A stretch of 64,000 nucleotides of DNA from contig JARWSJ010000002.1 of the NCBI GenBank assembly GCA_029906195.1, positions 62,001-126,000 of the forward strand, written 5' to 3'. The notes beneath the pieces were generated by a model. The model was not told where the DNA came from. It saw only the letters and a program-made list of their open reading frames with translations, and searched no databases. Positions within the stretch are counted from its first letter, which is position 1. Each line of letters begins with the position of its first letter. The position numbers and the translations under genes are program-made. Positions 17,927 through 25,834 of this stretch are shown here, in pieces. The DNA comes from Chitinophagaceae bacterium 26-R-25 (lineage in GTDB: Bacteria; Bacteroidota; Bacteroidia; Chitinophagales; Chitinophagaceae).

Positions 17927-19039
17927 ATGACCCTCAGAAGTGTTAAATCTTTACTGGTTGCGGCTTTCAGCCTACTCAGTGTATTTTTTTATAATGCGTC
18001 AATGGCTCAACCAAAAGAGCACGAAACGCACGAACAAGCGAACGCTGACCATAAAGAAGGTCATTCCGAAAAGTTCAACGCAGGTGAATCTATCTTGCAT
18101 CACATTGCAGATTCACACGAATTCCATTTTTTTACTTTAGGTGAAAAGCATTTCACAATGCCTTTACCGGTTATTGTTTATTCTCCTCAACGTGGTTTGA
18201 GCATGTTCTCTTCTTCTAAATTCGAAGAAGGAGAAGTTGCTTACGAAGGTTACAAATTAGAACATGACAAGATCGTTGCAGTAGATGCAAGCGGTAACGT
18301 TGATGAGAGTGTGAAAGCATACGACTTCTCCATCACTAAAAACGTATTTCAAATGTTGTTGGCTGTGATCCTGCTTATCTGGATCATGACAAGCATCGCA
18401 AAAAAATACAAGGCACAAGGGCACAACGTTGCGCCATCTGGTTTCCAGAATGCGGTTGAACCAGTTATCACTTTCGTTCGTGATGATGTTGCGAAACCAA
18501 ACCTTGGTCACAAGTACGAAAAATACATGCCTTATTTATTGACTGTGTTTTTCTTTATTCTAATCAATAATATTATTGGTCTTATTCCTGGTTCAGCAAA
18601 CGTAACAGGTAACATTGCCTTTACCGCTTTGCTGGCAGTAATTTCGTTTATAGTGATTATGATCAGCACGAACGGTCACTTCTGGGGTCACATTTTCTGG
18701 CCTCCCGGCGTACCTTTCCTTGTAAAACTGATCCTGATCCCGGTAGAGTTGTTAAGTATCTTTATTAAACCAGCGGCATTGATGATCCGTCTTTTTGCGA
18801 ATATGACGGCTGGTCACATTGTTATACTTAGCTTTGTTTCTTTGATTTTCATTTTTGGTCAAATGGCAACGGTTGCTGGCTGGGGTTTTACTCCTGTTTC
18901 CATCGCTTTTTCCGTTTTCATTTACTTTATCGAAATTCTGGTAGCATTCATTCAGGCGTTCATCTTCACGAACCTTACTGCGGTATTTATCGGTCAGGCA
19001 TTCGAGGGGGAGCACCATGATGAGGCGCACGCACACTAA
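17927..19039 (+). CDS. atpB: F0F1 ATP synthase subunit a
   Basis: A 370-aa proton-channel subunit. It has a signal-like N-terminus (SVKSLLVAAFSLLSVFFYNASMAQ) and a His-rich periplasmic extension of about 110 residues (HETHEQANADHKEGHSEK), as usual for Bacteroidota AtpB. The conserved channel core follows: MPYLLTVFFFILINNIIGL, then PAALMIRLFANMTAGHI with the essential Arg, and IEILVAFIQAFIFTNLTAVF in the last helix. It is the first gene of the atp cluster. No atpI/atpZ-like gene stands before it. Confidence 0.97.
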   Translation: MTLRSVKSLLVAAFSLLSVFFYNASMAQPKEHETHEQANADHKEGHSEKFNAGESILHHIADSHEFHFFTLGEKHFTMPLPVIVYSPQRGLSMFSSSKFEEGEVAYEGYKLEHDKIVAVDASGNVDESVKAYDFSITKNVFQMLLAVILLIWIMTSIAKKYKAQGHNVAPSGFQNAVEPVITFVRDDVAKPNLGHKYEKYMPYLLTVFFFILINNIIGLIPGSANVTGNIAFTALLAVISFIVIMISTNGHFWGHIFWPPGVPFLVKLILIPVELLSIFIKPAALMIRLFANMTAGHIVILSFVSLIFIFGQMATVAGWGFTPVSIAFSVFIYFIEILVAFIQAFIFTNLTAVFIGQAFEGEHHDEAHAH

Positions 19040-19042
19040 GAA

Positions 19043-19430
<388 letters not shown>

Positions 19431-19446
19431 TCCACGTAAAAGAATT

Positions 19447-19488
19447 CTGCACTCAACGCACAGGGCCGAGAGTGCAGTTTTTCTATAA
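19447..19488 (+). terminator. Terminator/attenuator hairpin between atpE and atpF
   Basis: Stem CTGCACTC/GAGTGCAG with a ~13-base loop, followed by TTTTTC. Inside an operon this probably lets only part of the transcripts read through, or stabilises the 3' end of the atpE message. Confidence 0.7.
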
Positions 19489-19545
19489 AGTAGTTTTGAG
19501 AAAAAAAGATCAGGTTAAAAATTACAACTATCAAATAGCTTATAT

Positions 19546-20040
19546 ATGCAATTACTAATGCCCGCTTTAGGCTTTTTCTTTTGGACACTTGTCGCTTTCA
19601 TTATCGTGTTCCTGATTTTGAAAAAGTTTGCATGGAAACCAATCCTTACAACTTTGAGTGCGAGAGAAAAAAATATTGCAGATTCGATTGCCACTGCTGA
19701 AAGAGTGAAAAACGAAATGGCGCAAATGAAAAGCGAAAACGAAGCTTTGATGGCGCAGGCTCGTGAAGAAAGATCTGCTTTATTGAAAGAAGCTCGCGAA
19801 GCTAAAGACAGAATCGTTCACGAAGCGAAAGAACAGGCAAAAGCAGAAGCAGCTAAAATTGTAGCAGACGCTCAGGCTGTGATCAACCAACAAAAAATGG
19901 CTACGCTGGTAGAACTTAAAAATCAGGTTGGTGTATTGGTTTTGGATGTTGCAGAAAAAGTATTGCGCAAAGAACTGGGTAACAAACCAGAGCAGGAGCA
20001 ATACATCCAGCAACTTGCAAACGACATCAAACTGAACTAA
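19546..20040 (+). CDS. atpF: F0F1 ATP synthase subunit b
   Basis: A 164-aa peripheral-stalk subunit. One N-terminal membrane helix (LGFFFWTLVAFIIVFLILKKF) is followed by a long charged coiled coil with Ala/Glu/Lys repeats (REARSALLKEAREAKDRIV-like). The length is typical. Confidence 0.95.
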   Translation: MQLLMPALGFFFWTLVAFIIVFLILKKFAWKPILTTLSAREKNIADSIATAERVKNEMAQMKSENEALMAQAREERSALLKEAREAKDRIVHEAKEQAKAEAAKIVADAQAVINQQKMATLVELKNQVGVLVLDVAEKVLRKELGNKPEQEQYIQQLANDIKLN

Positions 20041-20087
20041 ATATTATTTCAAGCGTAAACATTCCTGGTAAGAACCAGTAAAGCAAA

Positions 20088-20651
20088 ATGCAAAACCTAC
20101 GTTTAGCAACAAGATATGCAAAATCACTTTTCGAACTGGCGGTTGAAAAAGGCCAGATCGACGCGGTGTATAATGATATGCTTGTTTTGCAGGAGATCTG
20201 CAACGCAAGCCCGGAGTTTAAGAGGATATTGAACAGCCCCATCATAAAAGCAGATAAAAAGAAAAGTATCCTGGAAGCAGTGACCAATGGTAAAGTGAGT
20301 GAGATGACTACAAGGTTTAACACTCTGCTGGTTCAAAAAGGTCGTGAGAACGAACTTTCTGATATCATTCTTGCTTTTATAAAAGAATACAAACAATACA
20401 AAGGCATCAAAGTATTGAAACTGACTACCGCTGTTCCGGTAAGTGATAGCATTAAAAAAGAACTGGTAGAGAAAATCCAAACGCAAACTCCCATCAAAAA
20501 CATCGAGCTTCAGGAAATAGTAAACCCTGATGTGATCGGCGGATTTGTGTTACAGTTGGATGATATGGAAATTGATACAAGTATCAGATCCCAGTTTAAC
20601 AAAATAAAAAAGCAGTTCCTTAACAACGACTTTGTTTACAAACTAAAGTAA
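20088..20651 (+). CDS. atpH: F0F1 ATP synthase subunit delta
   Basis: A 187-aa subunit linking the stalk to F1. The N-terminal helical bundle starts RLATRYAKSLFELA, and the C-terminal part has the family motif NPDVIGGFVLQLDDMEIDTSIRSQ-type end. It lies between atpF and atpA in the usual order. Confidence 0.94.
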   Translation: MQNLRLATRYAKSLFELAVEKGQIDAVYNDMLVLQEICNASPEFKRILNSPIIKADKKKSILEAVTNGKVSEMTTRFNTLLVQKGRENELSDIILAFIKEYKQYKGIKVLKLTTAVPVSDSIKKELVEKIQTQTPIKNIELQEIVNPDVIGGFVLQLDDMEIDTSIRSQFNKIKKQFLNNDFVYKLK

Positions 20652-20742
20652 GGGAAAAGAAATTGAGTTAAGCTCAATTCACAAATGACCTTTAACGATT
20701 GACATTTTTAAATTAAGTTAACAACATAAACATTCATTCGAT

Positions 20743-22320
20743 ATGGCAGAAATTAAACCCGATGAAATATCGGCGATATTGAGGCAGCAGTTGAGCAACT
20801 TCACCGCTGCTGCAGACCTGGAAGAAATGGGTACCGTTTTGCAGGTAGGTGACGGTATTGCCCGTGTATATGGATTGGGTAATGTGCGCAGTGGAGAGTT
20901 GGTTGAGTTCGAAAATGGAGTTCAAGCTATCGCCATGAACCTTGAAGAAGATAACGTGGGTGTGGTATTGATGGGTGAAATAGGCGAAATCAGAGAAGGT
21001 GCTAAAGTGCGCCGTACAGGTTTGATCGCATCTATTAACGTAGGTGAGGGCATGCTTGGACGTGTGGTAAACACTTTGGGTAACCCAATCGATGGTAAAG
21101 GCCCGATCACTGGTGAGCGTTATGAAATGCCTCTGGAGCGTAAAGCGCCGGGTGTAATTTTCCGTGAGCCGGTAAAAGAGCCTTTGCAAACTGGTATTAA
21201 AGCGATCGATGCGATGATTCCGATTGGTCGTGGTCAGCGTGAGTTGATCATTGGTGACCGTCAGACTGGTAAAACAGCTATCGCGATCGATACCATCATC
21301 AATCAGAAAGAATTTTTCAAAGCAGGCAAACCTGTTTATTGTATATATGTAGCGATCGGTCAGAAAGCTTCTACTATTGCTGGTGTGATGAAAACATTGG
21401 CAGACAACGGCGCGATGGATTACACTGTAATCGTATCTGCATCTGCATCTGATCCTGCTGCATTGCAGTTCTACGCTCCATTTGCGGGTGCTGCGATCGG
21501 AGAGTTCTTCCGTGATAGCGGTCGTCCTGCATTGATCATTTATGATGATCTTTCTAAGCAAGCTGTGGCTTACCGTGAGGTGTCATTGTTGCTTCGTCGT
21601 CCACCGGGACGTGAGGCTTATCCAGGTGACGTATTCTACCTGCACAGCCGTTTGCTGGAAAGAGCTGCAAAAATCATCAACAAAGATGATGTTGCTAAAA
21701 AAATGAACGATCTTCCGGATTCAATCAAACATTTGGTAAAAGGTGGTGGTTCTTTGACTGCATTGCCAATTATCGAAACGCAAGCCGGTGACGTATCTGC
21801 GTATATCCCTACAAACGTGATTTCAATTACAGACGGTCAGATCTTCCTGGAAGGTAACTTGTTCAACGCAGGTATCCGTCCGGCGATCAACGTAGGTATC
21901 TCTGTAAGCCGTGTGGGTGGTAGCGCTCAGATCAAATCAATGAAAAAAGTTTCTGGTACATTAAAACTTGACCAGGCGCTTTACCGCGAAATGGAGGCTT
22001 TCTCTAAATTCGGTGGTGACCTTGATGCTGCTACTAAACTGGTGTTGGACAAAGGTGCACGTAACGTGGAGATTCTTAAACAACCTCAGTACTCTCCATA
22101 TGCTGTAGAGAAACAAGTTGCGATCATCTATCTTGGTACACAAGGTTTGTTGCGTGAAGTTCCTGTAAGAAGAGTGAAGGAATTTGAACAACAATTCCTC
22201 GCAGAACTGGAAACAAAATTCCCTGATGTATTGACTGATTTCAAAAAAGGTAATTTACCTGATGATGGAATCAAGAAAATGGTGGAATTGGCAAGACAGA
22301 TCATTCCTCAGTACAAATAA
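20743..22320 (+). CDS. atpA: F0F1 ATP synthase subunit alpha
   Basis: A 525-aa non-catalytic nucleotide-binding F1 subunit. The P-loop is [11 protein letters not shown] near residue 170. Other signatures are [54 protein letters not shown] and the signature [19 protein letters not shown]-type segment. It is the last gene of this cluster: a terminator and an opposite-strand gene follow, so the gamma gene atpG and the beta/epsilon genes are not here. Confidence 0.98.
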   Translation: MAEIKPDEISAILRQQLSNFTAAADLEEMGTVLQVGDGIARVYGLGNVRSGELVEFENGVQAIAMNLEEDNVGVVLMGEIGEIREGAKVRRTGLIASINVGEGMLGRVVNTLGNPIDGKGPITGERYEMPLERKAPGVIFREPVKEPLQTGIKAIDAMIPIGRGQRELIIGDRQTGKTAIAIDTIINQKEFFKAGKPVYCIYVAIGQKASTIAGVMKTLADNGAMDYTVIVSASASDPAALQFYAPFAGAAIGEFFRDSGRPALIIYDDLSKQAVAYREVSLLLRRPPGREAYPGDVFYLHSRLLERAAKIINKDDVAKKMNDLPDSIKHLVKGGGSLTALPIIETQAGDVSAYIPTNVISITDGQIFLEGNLFNAGIRPAINVGISVSRVGGSAQIKSMKKVSGTLKLDQALYREMEAFSKFGGDLDAATKLVLDKGARNVEILKQPQYSPYAVEKQVAIIYLGTQGLLREVPVRRVKEFEQQFLAELETKFPDVLTDFKKGNLPDDGIKKMVELARQIIPQYK

Positions 22321-22337
22321 GAGGTTAACAAAATAAT

Positions 22338-22378
22338 AAGGAAAGGCGTTGAGTTATCAACGCCTTTTCCTTTTTTGT
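22338..22378 (+). terminator. Terminator of the atp operon
   Basis: Long stem AAGGAAAGGCGTTGA/TCAACGCCTTTTCCTT with a short loop, then a T run. Confidence 0.92.
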
Positions 22379-22427
22379 CACAGCAACAATTTTAATTTGT
22401 ACAATGTTTCCCCGTTTTGGCTAAAAG

Positions 22428-23135
22428 CTATTGTTTGATTAATTCAGCAGTTTTGCACTGAACAATTATAGTGTCTCCGGGTACGAAATGTTCCGCAATA
22501 TTTTTGTTGAAATAGCGCCAATAATTAGTACCCCTGCCCGCAATGGCTACTCCCTCGCTTGATTTTTTAAGATCGGCAAGAAATTTAACGATTGGCATGT
22601 ACAACTTACCATTTGATTGCAACAAGGTTCGATGATCTTTTGTTTTTACCCAATAGAAAAGTGCGTCTGATTGCTTAGTAGAATCATAGATGTAGCCACC
22701 TGTATTATTTGCCTCCAGCCAGTAATTCATCGAAGATAATCTGTCTGTCGAATACATATAGGATATAGTATCTGCCGGTTCAAGGACAAGCTCTTCGGCA
22801 TTTTTCTGTATAACGACAAGCTTTCCATATTCGGTAGTGGTAGCTGTATTGCCGGAGAGAGTAAATTCCCTTTTTGGGTTGTAGACTTGCGTAGTTTGGT
22901 CGAAAATAAAACCGGTGTCCCGGCCTAATGAGGGGGATTTGTGTCTGTCAAGAAATGAGTTAATCAACTGCGCATCTGTTATCACACTAGTCTTTGTGTA
23001 CATTTTGGGACTATCCAGTTGCACTATTTCACCTGTTTTGTAGGTCCCATCTAGATAGTTTTGAGTGCTTTTTTTGCAGCTCGAATAAATTGCCAAAGCA
23101 AAAAGTACGGATAGGGTGACGAAGGATTTAGTCAT
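22428..23135 (-). CDS. Hypothetical lipoprotein
   Basis: A 235-aa protein with a lipoprotein signal: MTKSFVTLSVLFALAIYSSC, then KKS, giving a lipidated Cys near residue 20. The mature part is mostly beta strands with Tyr/Thr/Ser (TYKTGEIVQLDSPKMYTK; NTATTTEYGKLVVIQ). No known domain or catalytic motif was recognised. It stands alone and divergent from the 23303 gene. Confidence 0.75.
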   Translation of the reverse strand: MTKSFVTLSVLFALAIYSSCKKSTQNYLDGTYKTGEIVQLDSPKMYTKTSVITDAQLINSFLDRHKSPSLGRDTGFIFDQTTQVYNPKREFTLSGNTATTTEYGKLVVIQKNAEELVLEPADTISYMYSTDRLSSMNYWLEANNTGGYIYDSTKQSDALFYWVKTKDHRTLLQSNGKLYMPIVKFLADLKKSSEGVAIAGRGTNYWRYFNKNIAEHFVPGDTIIVQCKTAELIKQ

Positions 23136-23302
23136 AAGTAGGGTTTGCCGAAGTTGGGTTTAAAACTCGAATTTAATTTTTTTCCTGAAGAACGAATAGT
23201 TCTGACGCAATAATTACAATTTTAAAACACAAACCTCATAGATCAAGAGAAGAATCTTTATGTAATTGTGATGAGTTCTGCATCCAACTGTAAAAATGCC
23301 AT

Positions 23303-24361
23303 ATGAGCACTAAAACTACTCTTCACATCGCCGATCCGTGCCATGAGGATTGGAATAAAATGAGCACAACAGATCAGGGCAGGTTTTGCCAAAGTTGCTC
23401 CAAACAAGTGGTTGATTTTAGTCTGCTAAGTGATAAGCAAATACTGGAATATTTTTCCAAACAGAAAGGAAATACGTGTGGCCGTTTCCGTGATGATCAG
23501 CTGGACAGGCCGCTGGATAATCAACAGGCGAAGGTCAAGGTATCTTTGTGGAAATGGTTTGTGACCGTCGGTTTTGGATTTTGGTTCAGCAACAAAGCGG
23601 TGTCACAAACAGGAAAGCCTCAAATGAAAACTGAGTCAAAAACGCAAACACTGGACGCAGCGCAGGATGTGGAGTATGTGGGGATGGTGGCTTCCAGAGT
23701 AGAAAAGGAGCAGGTAGACCAAAAGACGCACAAGAGCTTGCATATAAAAGGAACAGTCGTCAACAATGCAAATGAACCATTGGCAGGAGCGAGCATTTCG
23801 CTAAATGGCAAGGCCTATAAAGTTTCAGCAAATGATGGAACATTCAGCATTAACGCGAAGGTTCCGATAAGTAAAGACAGTGTTGAATTGTCTTTTTCTT
23901 CTATTGGCTATGAAACAAAAAATGTAAAAGTTTTGTGTGCCAACAGAAATGATATGTCGGTTGAACTGACTCCGAAAGCAGCAGAACTAAAAGAAGTAGT
24001 TGTGGTGGCCTATCCTGCTATCAGACGTACTGCAGGTGGGGCCATCTGCATTAGAACGACTGTTTTCACGCAGGTTGTAGATTCAGTTAAAAAGATAACG
24101 GGCAACGGCTGGTTTACCGCTTATCCTAATCCTGCACGAAAAGGCGGAGCAATTAACATACAATTGAAAGAAGATGGTAATTATTCCATGCAATTAATCA
24201 GCAACGCCTCTCAGCTGATTTCCTCGCAAAAAATAACTTCTGTTAAGGGCCAGCTTTTTCAATTACAAATATCATCCGGGCTTGCTTCAGGCATTTATTA
24301 CATCCGAATGGTGAATGAACAAACGGGCAAGCTGTATACGGATAAAGTGGTGGTGTTATAG
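23303..24361 (+). CDS. Carboxypeptidase-regulatory-domain protein with Cys-rich N-terminus and T9SS tail
   Basis: A 352-aa mosaic. Residues ~10-60 form a compact Cys-rich domain (DPCHEDWNKM, GRFCQSCSKQVVDFS, GNTCGRF), a block often seen at the front of Bacteroidota surface proteins. A hydrophobic segment (SLWKWFVTVGFGFWFSNKAV, residues ~76-95) follows, then a carboxypeptidase-regulatory domain (KGTVVNNANEPLAGASISL; GTFSINA) and a T9SS type A tail (FTAYPNPARKGG, closing SGIYYIRMVNEQTGK). There is no ordinary N-terminal signal peptide, so how the tail reaches the T9SS is unclear; the hydrophobic segment may act as an internal signal. Confidence 0.8.
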   Translation: MSTKTTLHIADPCHEDWNKMSTTDQGRFCQSCSKQVVDFSLLSDKQILEYFSKQKGNTCGRFRDDQLDRPLDNQQAKVKVSLWKWFVTVGFGFWFSNKAVSQTGKPQMKTESKTQTLDAAQDVEYVGMVASRVEKEQVDQKTHKSLHIKGTVVNNANEPLAGASISLNGKAYKVSANDGTFSINAKVPISKDSVELSFSSIGYETKNVKVLCANRNDMSVELTPKAAELKEVVVVAYPAIRRTAGGAICIRTTVFTQVVDSVKKITGNGWFTAYPNPARKGGAINIQLKEDGNYSMQLISNASQLISSQKITSVKGQLFQLQISSGLASGIYYIRMVNEQTGKLYTDKVVVL

Positions 24362-24537
24362 AATTGAAAATTGTTAGTTAATTAAAAATTGAAAATTGAA
24401 AGTTGAAAATTGTTGGTTCGTGGAGTTTGAGAAAATAGTACCTCTGTTCATTTGTTTCCTACCCTCAAAACTTGTTTCCCACGCACAGCGGCTGACAACT
24501 CTTAATTTTCAATTTTCAACTTTCAATTTTCAACTCG
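24362..24537. repeat. Inverted word cassette, TTGAAAA family
   Basis: The left arm (24362-24412) has five or more TTGAAAA/TTGAAAG/TTGTTAG words right after the stop codon. The reverse-complement arm (TTTTCAA, TTTCAAC) is at 24503-24535. The ~90-bp centre has no gene. Confidence 0.85.
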
Positions 24538-24546
24538 CTCAAGCTC

Positions 24547-24554
24547 TATCTTTG
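24547..24554 (+). promoter_or_regulatory. -7 promoter box of the alcohol dehydrogenase gene
   Basis: A perfect TATCTTTG starts about 10 bp after the right cassette arm and lies 28 bp before the ATG. Confidence 0.7.
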
Positions 24555-24582
24555 CTCATCTGTTTATTTAAAAATTCAACCA

Positions 24583-25629
24583 ATGATAGCAACAAAAGCG
24601 TATGCAGCTCAAAGTGCCATAACTCCTTTGGCACCTTATGATTTCGAGCGCAGGGATGTTAGACCAGATGATGTTCAGATAGAAATTCTTTATTGCGGAG
24701 TTTGTCACTCGGACCTTCACCAGATAAGAAACGAGTGGGGCGGTTCGATTTATCCAATGGTGCCGGGGCATGAGATCGTGGGCAAAGTGGTGAACGTGGG
24801 ATCGAATGTCACAAAATTTAAAGTGGGCGACATTGCCGGAGTGGGCGTATTGATCGATTCTTGCCGTGTGTGCGATCATTGCAAACAGGATCTGGAAAAC
24901 TATTGCGTAGAAGGGATGACAGGCACTTACAATGGTTACGAGCGCGACAAAAAAACAATTGCACAGGGCGGTTACTCGACGCAAATTGTTGTGGATGAAA
25001 AATACACTTTGAAAATTTCTCCAAATGCAGACCTCAAAGGTGTTGCTCCGTTGTTGTGTGCTGGTATCACCACCTATTCGCCATTGCGTTATGTTGGCGT
25101 AAAAGAAGGCACAAAAGTAGGCGTTGTGGGCCTCGGCGGCTTGGGTCACATGGGTGTTAAATTTGCCGCTTCATTTGGTGCAGAAGTAACTATGCTAAGC
25201 ACTTCAAAATCTAAAGAAGCGGACGCGAAAAAATTAGGCGCACATAATTTTGCCCTGACTACAGATGCAGAAGGAATGAAAAAATACCACAACTATTTTG
25301 ATGTGATCCTTGATACAGCCTCAGCAAATCACAGCTATGAACAATATCTTGATTTGCTGGCATTGAATGGTAAACTGATTGTTGTTGGTTTGCCTGAACA
25401 ACCTTCACAAGTAGGTGCGTTTAAATTGCTGAACAATCGCAGAAGCATCATCGGTTCTATGATTGGTGGTTTGAAAGAAACACAGGAAATGCTTGATTAC
25501 TGCGCAGAGAAAAATATCACTGCTGATGTAGAAGTCATCAACATTCAAGATGTTAACGACGCATATGAAAGAATGTTGAAGGGAGATGTGAGGTATAGGT
25601 TTGTGATTGATATTGCGTCCTTGAAGTAA
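24583..25629 (+). CDS. Zinc-dependent alcohol dehydrogenase (CAD/YahK type)
   Basis: A 348-aa medium-chain dehydrogenase. The catalytic-zinc motif is YCGVCHSDLHQ near residue 40, with GHEIVGKV after it. The structural-zinc loop is SCRVCDHCKQDLENYC, with four Cys. The Rossmann motif GLGGLGHMGVKF is near residue 183, followed by STSKSKEADAKKLGA, which suits NADP(H) preference in this subfamily. It probably reduces aldehydes in the cytoplasm; the natural substrate is unknown. Its stop codon lies inside the left arm of the next repeat cassette. Confidence 0.93.
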   Translation: MIATKAYAAQSAITPLAPYDFERRDVRPDDVQIEILYCGVCHSDLHQIRNEWGGSIYPMVPGHEIVGKVVNVGSNVTKFKVGDIAGVGVLIDSCRVCDHCKQDLENYCVEGMTGTYNGYERDKKTIAQGGYSTQIVVDEKYTLKISPNADLKGVAPLLCAGITTYSPLRYVGVKEGTKVGVVGLGGLGHMGVKFAASFGAEVTMLSTSKSKEADAKKLGAHNFALTTDAEGMKKYHNYFDVILDTASANHSYEQYLDLLALNGKLIVVGLPEQPSQVGAFKLLNNRRSIIGSMIGGLKETQEMLDYCAEKNITADVEVINIQDVNDAYERMLKGDVRYRFVIDIASLK

Positions 25630-25834
25630 TTAAGAATTAGGAATTAAGAATTAAGAATTCTTCATGTTTGTCATTTTATTCCAGTAGCAAACATCTTCAA
25701 ATAAAAAAGAGGGCTGCATTCCATCGTGAACGCAGCCTTCTTTTTTATTTCGATTAGTTTCAAAATCTAATCGCAAATAGTATAGAACGATCGATCTTGT
25801 GAATTCTTAATTCTTAATTCCTAATTCTTAATTT
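25627..25834. repeat. Inverted word cassette, AATTAAG/AATTAGG family, with terminator
   Basis: The left arm at 25627-25660 overlaps the ADH stop codon. The right arm at 25801-25834 overlaps the stop codon of the convergent 734-aa gene. The centre holds a bidirectional terminator and the core sequence GAACGATCGATCTTGTGAAT, related to cores at 35.8, 42.7 and 57.6 kb. Confidence 0.88.
25702..25748. terminator. Bidirectional terminator
   Basis: AAAAAAGAGGGCTGC pairs with GCAGCCTTCTTTTTT around a ~14-base loop, so it can stop transcription from both convergent genes. Confidence 0.88.

Noticed and set aside
20734-21561. A 275-codon open frame antisense to atpA
   Set aside because: Same reason: a shadow of the strongly biased atpA codons with no recognisable domain.
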